Shown here: positions 43,806 through 52,064 of the stretch, piece after piece
Numbering within the stretch: the first letter of the stretch is position 1
Layout: the number at the start of each line of letters is the position of its first letter
Assembly (NCBI GenBank): GCA_016795035.1
Contig: JAEUIT010000021.1
Span: forward strand, 1-64,000
DNA: 64,000 nt
Reading direction: 5' to 3'
Source of the DNA: Phycisphaerae bacterium
GTDB taxonomy: Bacteria; Planctomycetota; Phycisphaerae; Phycisphaerales; SM1A02
Made by a program: the position numbers and the translations under genes
The notes under the pieces: model-generated
What the model was told of the DNA's origin: nothing
What the model saw: only the letters and a program-made list of their open reading frames with translations
Databases searched by the model: none

Positions 43806-44390
43806 GCGTGTCCTTTCTTCAAACACTCCCAAAGTCGCTTCCAACAAACCGGGTACGAATCCCCGTTCGTGCCGTGCCCGTTGGAAGTGCCGAGCAAAGC
43901 GCGACTGCGTAAGCCTCTCCTGAGCCAGATCGATAGCGTCCAAGCAGGTCGCGCACGGACCGCGCGACACCATGCCGGAGTCGTTCTTCGATCTGATGAA
44001 CGGAAGGTCTCGTCGGAGACAGCGCGCCTCGTCGAGGCCTAGCCGTTCATCGCCCGCGCACATGTGGGTGGCAGGTCCCTAAGGAAGGGGGCCGAACCTG
44101 CCGGGGTAGAAGGCGGCACGAGCGAGCGCGCCGTCGGCCAGTGGTACACACAACGTTCGGAGCAACGCAGTGTGGGTTTCCTGAAACAGCCGAGGAACGA
44201 GAAGGAAACACGAAAAGTCGAGAATTCTCGTCAGTTTCCGATCCCGCCGAAGTCGTTTCAGGACCGCAACGCCGCATGACGCGACGTGTATGCATGCGTG
44301 ACGCGGCATGCAAGATGCCGATGACCGCAGCGGTCGTCGCGCATCCGACGAAAAGGTCGAAGAGACGCGACCGTTACGATCCGCCGCCGT
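43806..44390. other. Region between prepilin-like copy 2 and the glycosylasparaginase gene
   Basis: These 585 bp separate divergent genes. I see no credible coding frame. The 31-nt hairpin element lies at 44071-44101. A short AT-richer stretch with a CGAGAATTCTCG palindrome lies near 44218-44230. An SRP-RNA-like string at about 44072-44093 was considered and rejected (see rejected list). Promoters for both flanking genes are expected here. Confidence 0.45.
44071..44101 (-). promoter_or_regulatory. 31-nt hairpin element upstream of prepilin-like copy 2
   Basis: Same architecture as the element at 42354-42384: GCAGGTCCC at one end, GCCGAACCTGC at the other, 11 bases between. Here the outer stem extends to 7 bp (GGCAGGT/ACCTGCC). 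It lies 266 bp upstream of the second prepilin-like gene. The surrounding sequence is not obviously conserved between the two loci, which argues for selection on the element itself. Confidence 0.5.
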
Positions 44391-45395
44391 ATGACGCACT
44401 CGGTCCGTCACGGTCCTCGCATCGTCTCGACGTGGTCCTTCTCCGCGCGCGGCAACGCCGTTGCGTGGGATCTCCTCGTTGCAGGCGGCGAGTCGATCGA
44501 CGCGGTCGAGCGCTGCTGCGCGGTGATCGACGCCGCGCCCGATGTCGACTCGGTCGGCTATGGCGGCTTGCCCGACGCCTCCGGTCGCGTGAGTCTCGAC
44601 GGGTGCATCATGCTCTCGCCGGCGCGCTGCGGTGCGGCATGCGCGCTCCGCACGCATCTGCATCCCGTCTCGGTGGCGCGCCAGGTGATGGAACGCACGC
44701 CGCACGTGATGCTCGTCGGAAGCGACGCCGACGACTTCGCCGATCAGGCAGGTCTTGCGCGAGCGGAGCTTCTCGCGCAAGCGGCGCACGCGGCGTGGGA
44801 GTCATGGCGCCGCGCGCCCCACGATGTCGACCAGAGCCGCGACAGCGGCGCGGCGCGATTGCGCCCGCGCGACGGCGGCTCCGCGGACGACGGCCGTCTC
44901 TTCCAGACCGACTCGGACGCGACCGGCGAGGCGCGCTGGAAGCACCACGACACGATCGGCACGCTCGCGATCGACGCTCGCGGCGTCTTCGCCGGCGCGT
45001 GTTCGACGAGCGGCATGCCCTTCAAGGTGCCGGGACGCGTCGGCGACTCCCCGATCATCGGACACGGGCTCTACGTTGCACCTGGCGTCGGCGGGGCCAC
45101 CGCGACCGGCACCGGCGAACTCGTCATGGGTGTCTGCGGGAGCTTCCTGGCGGTCGAGCTCCTGCGCCAGGGGCGCACGCCGGAAGAGGCGTCGGTCGCG
45201 GTCCTCGAGCGCATCCGCGACTCCTACGACCTCAAGCCGCACCATCAGGTCGCGATCATCGTCATGCGGGCCGACGGCGCCTGGGCGAGCGCCGCGCTCC
45301 GGCCGGGATTCCTCGCCGCCGCCCGCGACGATTCCGGCGACCATCTCCGACCTCCACACGCCGTCCTACTTCCCGACACCGTCTCCACGGCGTGA
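44391..45395 (+). CDS. Glycosylasparaginase / isoaspartyl peptidase family hydrolase
   Basis: An Ntn-hydrolase of 334 residues. The self-processing site is HDTIGTLAID, where T188 would become the N-terminal nucleophile of the beta subunit after cleavage before it. The substrate-binding segment GACSTSGMPFKVPGRVGDSP and the GTGELVM loop are conserved. The alpha part begins RIVSTWSFSARGNAVAW as in N4-(beta-GlcNAc)-L-asparaginases. The enzyme would release aspartate from GlcNAc-asparagine or isoaspartyl bonds. No signal peptide is visible, so it is probably cytoplasmic. It is followed 36 bp later by the cobalamin adenosyltransferase gene, an unrelated function. Confidence 0.9.
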   Translation: MTHSVRHGPRIVSTWSFSARGNAVAWDLLVAGGESIDAVERCCAVIDAAPDVDSVGYGGLPDASGRVSLDGCIMLSPARCGAACALRTHLHPVSVARQVMERTPHVMLVGSDADDFADQAGLARAELLAQAAHAAWESWRRAPHDVDQSRDSGAARLRPRDGGSADDGRLFQTDSDATGEARWKHHDTIGTLAIDARGVFAGACSTSGMPFKVPGRVGDSPIIGHGLYVAPGVGGATATGTGELVMGVCGSFLAVELLRQGRTPEEASVAVLERIRDSYDLKPHHQVAIIVMRADGAWASAALRPGFLAAARDDSGDHLRPPHAVLLPDTVSTA

Positions 45396-45431
45396 AGCAT
45401 CTGTTGCCGTCTTGAACGCGAAGGACCCCCC

Positions 45432-46007
45432 ATGAAGCTCTACACGCGCACCGGCGACGACGGCACCACAGGACTCTTCGGCGGCGGGCGCGTGAGCAAG
45501 GACCATCCGCGCATCGAGGCCTACGGCACCGTCGACGAGCTCAACGCGTGCATCGGGCTCGCGGCCGCCGCCTGCAACGGCGCGCATCCGGCCGAAGCGC
45601 GGATCCGCGAGATGATCGGCCAGATCCAGTCGCGCCTCTTCGACATCGGCGCCGACCTCGCGACGCCGGAAGGCTCGAAGAACGAGGCGAAGATCGTCCG
45701 CGTCGACGACGCGCTCGTCTCGACGATCGAGCGCTGGATCGACGAGATCGACGGGCAGAACGAGCCGATCCGCACGTTCATCATGCCGGGCGGAAGCGAG
45801 CTCGCCTCGCGTCTCCACGTTGCACGCACCGTGTGCCGGCGCGCCGAGCGCTGCATGATCACGCTCGCGCACGCGGAGCCGGTCGGCGCGCACACGATCA
45901 CGTGGGTGAACCGGTTGAGCGACCTCCTCTTCGCGATGGCCCGCCTCGCGAACCGCTCGCAGGGCGTGGCCGACGTGCCATGGCTCGGCCGCGGATCAGG
46001 CGTCTGA
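45432..46007 (+). CDS. pduO: Cob(I)alamin adenosyltransferase, PduO type
   Basis: This enzyme transfers the adenosyl group of ATP to cob(I)alamin to make coenzyme B12. The 191-residue protein starts MKLYTRTGDDGTTGLFGGGR, the ATP-binding N-terminus of the PduO/MMAB family, and has VDELNACIGLA and the late motif RAERCMITLAH...WVNRLSDLLFAMAR. AAGGA lies 6 bp before the ATG. Coenzyme B12 enzymes are not in the window. Its last 12 bp overlap the convergent methyltransferase gene. Confidence 0.94.
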   Translation: MKLYTRTGDDGTTGLFGGGRVSKDHPRIEAYGTVDELNACIGLAAAACNGAHPAEARIREMIGQIQSRLFDIGADLATPEGSKNEAKIVRVDDALVSTIERWIDEIDGQNEPIRTFIMPGGSELASRLHVARTVCRRAERCMITLAHAEPVGAHTITWVNRLSDLLFAMARLANRSQGVADVPWLGRGSGV

Positions 46008-47036
46008 CGCCGGCGCGCTCGGGCGCCGCTTCTTCGTTGCCCGAGCCGGTGCGATCGCGCTCGTCCCGCCGCTCGAGAGCCCCTTGCGCAGCATGCCGAT
46101 CTGCGTGATGCGCTGCCACGCGCTCTCCGCGTTGCCGGCGCCGTACTCGATCGTGATCGAACGGCGATTCCACGCGCGGGCGACCGTGCTCGTCGTGCCC
46201 GAGCCGCAGAAGGGATCGAGAACGAGCGAGCCTTCGTTCGAGCAGGCGCGAATCACGCGCTCGAGATAGACCTCGGGCAGTTGGTTGTGGTGACGATGGC
46301 GCCGCTCCGTGTTGTTGCCTTGGATGCGTCCCCAATACGGGCCGTACCACACGTCCATCGGCACGCGCATGCCCTTGTTCTCGTCCTTCGCCTGCGTGCG
46401 CGGATCGGCGTAGATGCTCGCGCGGTCCGACTGCTCGAGCACGTCCTTCGGGTTCCAGATGCGCTCGTCGGGGTTCTTCGCGAAATAGAGCGCATGCACC
46501 TTGCTCATGATGAACGAGCTGTCGCGGTTCTGGCCGAAGCGAAAATGCCAGACGCACCAGTTGATCATCGTGAGCCCTCGTCGTTTCAGGTGCATCACGA
46601 TCTCCGCCGCGGTGTCGTCGGGGATGTTCACCCAGATCGAGCCGTGCGGCGCGAGCGCGTCGACGCAGCCGTCGAGCCAATCGAAGGTGAAGCGCTCGAA
46701 CTCCGCGCGCGGCATGCCGTCGCGCCACTCGTCGTAGGGCACGTCCCAGTTGAAGGGCGGATCCGCGAAGACGAGATCGACGTTGCCGCGATCGGGCAGG
46801 CGCGCGAGGACATCGCGGCAATCGCCCACGAAAAGCCGCGTGTCGGGATCGCTTGCCTGAAACGCCGGCGTGGGCGTCTCGTCCTTCGCGACGTGCGCCG
46901 GCACCGTGTCGCCGAGAAGCTTCACGACCCCGTCGCGCGCGAGATCCTTCGCGGCGCGGCGCTGCACTTGCGTCGCGCCCTTCGGCATCGCATAGCCGCC
47001 GGGCCGATCGAAGTCGACGTTTTTCGCCTCGGGCAT
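45996..47036 (-). CDS. Orphan DNA methyltransferase, beta-class, DPPF motif
   Basis: The 346-residue protein has the catalytic motif IV early (LVFADPPFNW, D92-F95) and the AdoMet-binding FxGxG late (LVLDPFCGSGTT), the order of beta-class amino-methyltransferases. The DPPF sequence favours N6-adenine methylation. The region between (RRHRHHNQLPEVYLERVIRA) fits the target-recognition part. The C-terminus is basic (TKKRRPSAP). No restriction endonuclease gene adjoins it, so it is an orphan, possibly a regulatory or cell-cycle type enzyme such as CcrM, though it is not clearly CcrM. The overlap with pduO (12 bp, convergent) is harmless. Confidence 0.88.
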   Translation of the reverse strand: MPEAKNVDFDRPGGYAMPKGATQVQRRAAKDLARDGVVKLLGDTVPAHVAKDETPTPAFQASDPDTRLFVGDCRDVLARLPDRGNVDLVFADPPFNWDVPYDEWRDGMPRAEFERFTFDWLDGCVDALAPHGSIWVNIPDDTAAEIVMHLKRRGLTMINWCVWHFRFGQNRDSSFIMSKVHALYFAKNPDERIWNPKDVLEQSDRASIYADPRTQAKDENKGMRVPMDVWYGPYWGRIQGNNTERRHRHHNQLPEVYLERVIRACSNEGSLVLDPFCGSGTTSTVARAWNRRSITIEYGAGNAESAWQRITQIGMLRKGLSSGGTSAIAPARATKKRRPSAPASDA

Positions 47037-47067
47037 GCGCGCAGCGTAGCGCCAGAGGCTCTAGCTG

Positions 47068-47715
47068 TCACGCGGTGCCGAAGATGCGGTCGCCTGCATC
47101 GCCGAGTCCGGGCACGATGAACGATCGTTCGTTGAGTCGCTCGTCGAGCGCGGCGGTGTTCACGATGACGTCCTTGTCCGCGGCCAGGAGGCGTCGAACG
47201 CCTTCGGGCGCCGCCACGAGGCAGATCATCTGAATGCGGCTGCAGCCGGCATCGCGGAGATCGGCGATCGCCTTGGCGGCGCTGCCGCCGGTCGCGAGCA
47301 TCGGATCGACGACGAAGACCGGCCCCTTCGCGATGTCGTGCGGAAGCTTGCGGTAGTACTCGACGGGTTTCGCCGTCGACTCGTCGCGGTAGATGCCGAT
47401 GTGTCCGACCCGCGCCTCGGGGAAGAGCGACAGGATGCCGTCGCACATGCCGATGCCGGCGCGGAGGACGGGCACAAGCGTGACCTTCTCGCGCAGCCGC
47501 GCGCCGCGCGCCCGGGCGACGGGCGTCTCGACGACCACCTCTTCGGTCTCGAGGTCGCGGCAGACCTCGTACGTCATGAGCCCGGCGATCTCGTTGAGGA
47601 GTTGGCGGAACGTCGCGTGCGGCGTGTCGCGATCACGCATCTGCGTGAGCTTGTGCACGATCAGCGGGTGATCGAACACCTTGACGTTGCCGAACTCGGG
47701 GTGTCGCGAGGGCAT
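47068..47715 (-). CDS. upp: Uracil phosphoribosyltransferase
   Basis: The pyrimidine salvage enzyme that makes UMP from uracil and PRPP. The 215-residue protein has the family start NVKVFDHPLIVHKLTQMRD, the RAGIGMCDGIL loop and the PRPP-binding motif VFVVDPMLATGGSA. The C-terminal uracil-binding region (IVPGLGDAGDRIFGT) is complete. It lies 24 bp after the argS end on the same strand and may be in that operon. Confidence 0.96.
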   Translation of the reverse strand: MPSRHPEFGNVKVFDHPLIVHKLTQMRDRDTPHATFRQLLNEIAGLMTYEVCRDLETEEVVVETPVARARGARLREKVTLVPVLRAGIGMCDGILSLFPEARVGHIGIYRDESTAKPVEYYRKLPHDIAKGPVFVVDPMLATGGSAAKAIADLRDAGCSRIQMICLVAAPEGVRRLLAADKDVIVNTAALDERLNERSFIVPGLGDAGDRIFGTA

Positions 47716-47739
47716 GCGCGAAAGGATAGAAGAACGCGG

Positions 47740-49590
47740 TCACATGCGCTCGGGCGCGACGATGCCCAGCAGGTCGAGGCCGTCCGCCAGCGTGCGGCGC
47801 ACGAGGTGGCAGAGGCGGAGTCGCGACAGCCGCACGCCGGAGTCCTCGACCTTCAGCACCGGACACGCCTGATAGAACGCGTTGAACGCGTTCGCGAGCG
47901 TCTGGAGATAGCTGCAGAGTCGGCTCGGCTCGAGCGCGTCGGCGACGTCCCGCACGGTCGTCCCGTAGCGGAGAAGCGTGAGCGCGAGCTGCCGTTCGGC
48001 CGGCTCGGCAACGCGGAAGGGCGCGGCCGCGATCGTGGAGATCGGCACCCCGGACTTCGCGAGGATCGACGAGATTCGGGCGTGGGCGTACTGGATGTAC
48101 GGACCGGTGTCGCCCTCGAACGCGATCATGCGATCGAGGTCGAAGACGTAGTCGCGCGTGACTTCGCTCGAGAGGTCGGCGTACTTCACCGCCGCGATGC
48201 CCACGGCCTGGCCGATCTCGCGAAGCTCCTTGGCGCTCAGCCCGTGCGTGGGCGCGTTCGGATCCTGCGCGCGGGCCGTGACTTCGGCGGTGCCGCGCTC
48301 CACGGCTTCGTCGAGGAGATCCATGAGCGTGAAGTTCTCGCCGCTCCGCGTCTTGAGCGGGCGCTTGTCCTTGCCTAACACCGCGCCGAAGCCGAGGTGC
48401 GTGATGTGCGCCTGCGTGCCGTCGGGGAGGCGATCCCAGCCGATGAGCGCTGCGGCGTCGAAGACGTCCTTGAAGTGGTCGCGCTGCCGCGCGTCGACGA
48501 CGTAGATCACGCGATTCGACTCGAGCTCCTGCACGCGGAAGCGCACGGCCGCGAGGTCTGTCGTCGCATAAAGGAAGCCGCCGTCCGACTTGCGGATGAG
48601 GAGCGGCCGTTCGCGATCGGAGAAGGGCACGACGATCGCGCCCTTGTCTTCCTTCGCGAGGCCGGCCTTGAGGAACGCCTCGACCACGCCGCCGAGCCGA
48701 TCGCGGAAGAAGCTCTCGCCGCGCGAGTGTTCCGGCCCGAGCGTGACGTTCATGATCCGCGCGGCGTGGAACACTTCCTTCATCGTGCAGTCGATGAGCT
48801 TCTGCCAATCGCGCCGAAGCTCCTCGTCGCCGCCCTGCAGCTTGAGCAGCGTGCGCTTGGCGTCGTCGATAGACGCCCGCGCGTCGTCATTCTGGATCGA
48901 AAGCTCGATCACGCGATGCGGGCCCGCATGCGTGGCGATCGCGGCCGCGAGGCCGGCCTCGTCGTGCCGACCTTCGGCCTGCGCACGGCGGTATGCAACG
49001 TTGAGATCCTCGAGGGTCAGCCGATCGAGGTCGACCTTCGCTCGCCGCAGCGCCGCAAGCGTCATCGCGATCGGAAGCCCCCAGTCGCCGAGATGGTTCT
49101 CACGATGGACGACGCGACCGAGCCGCGTGAACACCCGCGCGAGACAGTCGCCGATGATCGTCGCGCGGAGATGGCCGACGTGCATCTGCTTCGCGACGTT
49201 CACGCCGCAGAGGTCGACCGTCACCCCCCAGCGATCGGCGAGAAGCGGCACGCCCAGGTTCGCGCTGTCCATCGAGCCGAGCATCGCGCCGAGCGCGTCG
49301 AGATCGAGGCGCACGTTGATGAAGCCGGGGCCCGCGACTTCGGCCGGATGCGCCACGCCGCGCAGGTCGACGGCCGTCGCGATCTTCTGCGCGAGCTCGC
49401 GCGGATTCATGCCGCGCGACTTCGCGAGCGACATCGCCGCGTTCGCCTGGAAGTCGCCGAACTGCGGATTGCCGCTCGGCTTGATGATCGGATCGGCGTC
49501 GACGGACTCGTCGCCGAGCGCCACGCCGATCGCCTTCCGGAAGCGTTCGTCGAGGAGCGCGATCGGATCGCATGCGGTGGTCGAACTCAC
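47740..49590 (-). CDS. argS: Arginyl-tRNA synthetase
   Basis: A class Ia synthetase of 616 residues. The N-terminal Add-1 domain (KPSGNPQFGDFQANAAMSLAK) is typical of ArgRS, and the HIGH motif appears as HVGH in VNVAKQMHVGHLRATIIGD. The helical anticodon-binding domain includes YIQYAHARISSIL and ends APERM. Like many ArgRS it has no clear KMSKS. It starts 4 bp inside the end of the upstream peptidase gene, so the two are translationally coupled, with upp following. Confidence 0.97.
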   Translation of the reverse strand: MSSTTACDPIALLDERFRKAIGVALGDESVDADPIIKPSGNPQFGDFQANAAMSLAKSRGMNPRELAQKIATAVDLRGVAHPAEVAGPGFINVRLDLDALGAMLGSMDSANLGVPLLADRWGVTVDLCGVNVAKQMHVGHLRATIIGDCLARVFTRLGRVVHRENHLGDWGLPIAMTLAALRRAKVDLDRLTLEDLNVAYRRAQAEGRHDEAGLAAAIATHAGPHRVIELSIQNDDARASIDDAKRTLLKLQGGDEELRRDWQKLIDCTMKEVFHAARIMNVTLGPEHSRGESFFRDRLGGVVEAFLKAGLAKEDKGAIVVPFSDRERPLLIRKSDGGFLYATTDLAAVRFRVQELESNRVIYVVDARQRDHFKDVFDAAALIGWDRLPDGTQAHITHLGFGAVLGKDKRPLKTRSGENFTLMDLLDEAVERGTAEVTARAQDPNAPTHGLSAKELREIGQAVGIAAVKYADLSSEVTRDYVFDLDRMIAFEGDTGPYIQYAHARISSILAKSGVPISTIAAAPFRVAEPAERQLALTLLRYGTTVRDVADALEPSRLCSYLQTLANAFNAFYQACPVLKVEDSGVRLSRLRLCHLVRRTLADGLDLLGIVAPERM

Positions 49591-50798
49591 TTCAGAACTC
49601 CTTCATGCTCGCGCCAGAGCGACTCCATGCGATCGAGGAGCGGCGGCACGTTGGCCGCGTCCAGCTCCTTCGCGACGACCTCGAGCATGGTGATGAGCCC
49701 GTGGTAGTCGCTCACGCTGACGTACTCGCTGCCGACCTTCGCCGGCCGCTTGCCCGCGAGCACGCCGTCGATGTCCTGCATGTTGTGGTAGTTGCCGAGC
49801 GGGAGGCACAGGCACGTCGACGCATAGCCGTAGCACGCGAACGCGCTCGCTTCGCACGCGCCGCCCGGCATGAGCTTGCGCTGCCACCGATAGGTCGGCA
49901 CGGCCTTCTGATACTCGCCCATGATCGCGGCGATGCGATTGGTGAGTTCCGGCGTGAAGACCGTGATGCGATCTCCGACGCGCACGATGGGTCCGCCCCC
50001 GATCGGCGATTCCGCGAACGATCGGCTGTTCTCGAGGCAGATCAGCCGCGTGCTCTTCGGAATGCTTCTCGACCGCGCGGCGCCGATCGCGCCGATGAAG
50101 CCGATCTCCTCCGATCGCGTGAAGAGAAGCCCGACGTGCTCGCAGCCGGCCGTCGCGCGGATGCGCTCGAACGCCGACAACGCCGCGGCGACGGCCGCAA
50201 GGTCGTCGCAGCCGTGCGTGTGAATCAGGTCCTTGGCGATGCGCGGCGTCGGCAGCTTCCAGCGTGCGATGTCGCCAGGGCGGATCGACGTTGCAGCCTT
50301 GGAGAGCCGCGCGGTCACGACCTTGAACGGCTTCGCGCCGGCGTCGAGCGACGTGATCGTGGCGCCGTGGCTTCGCTCGTCGGCGTCGAGGACCTCGATC
50401 TTCGCGCGGTCGAAGTACGGATCGTGCACGCCGCCGCGGAATTCGAGCGTGAGATCGCGCCCGTTCGTCTCGCGGACGACGAACGCCGGATGGTCGAGAT
50501 GCGCGGTGATGAGAACCGGCGCCGCGGTCGTGCGGACGCGCTTGCGGCGCACGAAGAGGTTGCCGTGCGGATCGCGCGAGAGCTCAAGATCCTTCGAGCG
50601 CTCGCGAACCCATCGCTCGATCCACAGGATCACGCGCGACTCCTTGCCCGCGGCGGTCGGCAACGAGGTGATCTCGAGGAGCCAGCGCTCGAAGAGCTGT
50701 CGCTGCGCGGCGTCTTCGGCGCGCGCGCCGGCGAGAGGCCCGTTTCGGGGCGCGGAGCGTGCGGTGGACCGACGGCGCGGGGTCTTGGTCGAAGGCAT
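49587..50798 (-). CDS. M42-type metallopeptidase
   Basis: The 403-residue protein has the metal-ligand series of M42/M20 aminopeptidases: PVLITAHLDHPAF (His/Asp), THGCDDLAAV (bridging Asp), FTRSEEIGF (catalytic Glu pair), LICLENS and LGNYHN. M42 enzymes are cytoplasmic di-metal aminopeptidases that trim peptides. The Arg/Ser-rich N-terminal 25 residues look disordered. I start at the ATG at 50798 rather than the TTG at 50813. Its end overlaps argS by 4 bp (ATGA). It is divergent from ribBA. Confidence 0.85.
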   Translation of the reverse strand: MPSTKTPRRRSTARSAPRNGPLAGARAEDAAQRQLFERWLLEITSLPTAAGKESRVILWIERWVRERSKDLELSRDPHGNLFVRRKRVRTTAAPVLITAHLDHPAFVVRETNGRDLTLEFRGGVHDPYFDRAKIEVLDADERSHGATITSLDAGAKPFKVVTARLSKAATSIRPGDIARWKLPTPRIAKDLIHTHGCDDLAAVAAALSAFERIRATAGCEHVGLLFTRSEEIGFIGAIGAARSRSIPKSTRLICLENSRSFAESPIGGGPIVRVGDRITVFTPELTNRIAAIMGEYQKAVPTYRWQRKLMPGGACEASAFACYGYASTCLCLPLGNYHNMQDIDGVLAGKRPAKVGSEYVSVSDYHGLITMLEVVAKELDAANVPPLLDRMESLWREHEGVLK

Positions 50799-50861
50799 GG
50801 TGTTCGTTCTCAAGCGGCGAATCGGGAATCGTACGGGAAACCGCTATCCTCTCCGCCTCGC

Positions 50862-52058
50862 ATGCCGCTCTCCCCGATCCCGGAAATCCTCGACGAACTG
50901 CGCGCCGGCAGGATCGTCGTTCTCGTCGACGACGAGCGGCGCGAGAACGAAGGCGACTTCATCTGCGCCGCCGAGTTCGTGACCGTCGACACCATCAACT
51001 TCCTCACCCGCATCGGGGGCGGCTATCTCTGCGTTGCCGTCTCGGGCGAGATCTGCGACCGGCTCGACCTGGCGCCGGCCGTCGCGAACAACACGAGCGT
51101 GCGCGGCACGCCGTTCACCGTGTCGGTCGACGGACACCCGAGGCACGGCGTGGGCACCGGAATCTCGGCCGCCGATCGCGTGAAGACGATCCAACTCCTC
51201 TGCGATCCGTCGTCGCGTCCCGACGACTTCGTGCGGCCCGGCCACATCAATCCGCTCCGCGCCCGCGACGGCGGCGCGCTCGTGCGCACCGGACAGACCG
51301 AAGGCTCCGTCGATCTCTGTCGCCTTGCCGGCTTGCGGCCCGCCGCCGCGCTCATCGAAATCGTGAAGGACGACGGCGAGATGGCCCGGGTGCCGGACCT
51401 CGAACTCCTGTGCGAGAAGTACGGCCTCAAGATGTGTTCGGTCGAACAGGTGGTCGAGCACCGGCTGCAACTCGAAGCGATCGTGCAGCGGCTCGAGCCG
51501 CACGCCGGCACGCGCATCGAGACGCCCGAAGGCCCGTTCGACCTCTTCGCCTGGTCGAGCGCGGTCGATCCGACGCCGCACCTCGCGCTCACGGTCGGCG
51601 GCATCGGCCGTCCGGGAACCGATAGCGGCGACGACGCGGTGCTCGTGCGCGTCCACCGGCGCGATCTTCTCGGCGACATCTTCGGCGTGCCGTCGCCCGA
51701 CTCGCAGCGATCGACCGGCGCGGAGCTGCGTGCGGCCATGCGGCGGATTCAGGCGGAGAAGCGGGGGGTCATCGTCTACCTCCGTCCGGAGTCGGTGGGC
51801 GCGGACCTTCGCGATCGCCTCCAGCAGATTCGCCGCGGAGCGCTCGATGACGTGAATGCGCCCGACCTCACCCGGGTCGACGGCATCGGCGGCCGCGCCC
51901 ATCCGATGATCCAGCGCGAGTACGGCATCGGAAGCCAGATTCTTCGCGACCTCGGCTTGAAGCGCCTCCGCATCCTGACCAACCATCCGAAGCCCGTCCC
52001 TCCCGCCCTGCACGCGTTCGGCCTCGAGATCGTCGAGCAGGTCCCGATCGGAAGCTGA
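50862..52058 (+). CDS. ribB: RibBA-like protein: active DHBP synthase with a degenerate GTP cyclohydrolase II half
   Basis: The N-terminal half is 3,4-dihydroxy-2-butanone 4-phosphate synthase of riboflavin synthesis, with the acidic loop LVDDERRENEGDFI and HTG-equivalent and late motifs VRTGQTEGSVDLCRLAG. The C-terminal half has the outline of GTP cyclohydrolase II (VRVHRRDLLGDIFG, then YGIGSQILRDLGLKRLRILTNHP) but lacks the three zinc-binding cysteines: the usual ECLTGD...RCDCG reads RDLLGD...SPDSQR. The HRQEGR motif is also changed, to LRPESVG. So the second half should not hydrolyse GTP, and a separate ribA is needed. At 398 residues it is close to full length. The start lies after a low-GC promoter-like gap. 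Confidence 0.88.
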   Translation: MPLSPIPEILDELRAGRIVVLVDDERRENEGDFICAAEFVTVDTINFLTRIGGGYLCVAVSGEICDRLDLAPAVANNTSVRGTPFTVSVDGHPRHGVGTGISAADRVKTIQLLCDPSSRPDDFVRPGHINPLRARDGGALVRTGQTEGSVDLCRLAGLRPAAALIEIVKDDGEMARVPDLELLCEKYGLKMCSVEQVVEHRLQLEAIVQRLEPHAGTRIETPEGPFDLFAWSSAVDPTPHLALTVGGIGRPGTDSGDDAVLVRVHRRDLLGDIFGVPSPDSQRSTGAELRAAMRRIQAEKRGVIVYLRPESVGADLRDRLQQIRRGALDDVNAPDLTRVDGIGGRAHPMIQREYGIGSQILRDLGLKRLRILTNHPKPVPPALHAFGLEIVEQVPIGS

Positions 52059-52064
52059 CCCTCC

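Noticed and set aside
44071..44101. Resemblance to the bacterial SRP RNA core (CAGGTCC...AAGGAAG)
   Set aside because: The tetraloop and the asymmetric loop do not match the SRP consensus, there is no longer pairing in the flanks, and the related element at 42354-42384 loses the resemblance. A shared regulatory hairpin fits better.
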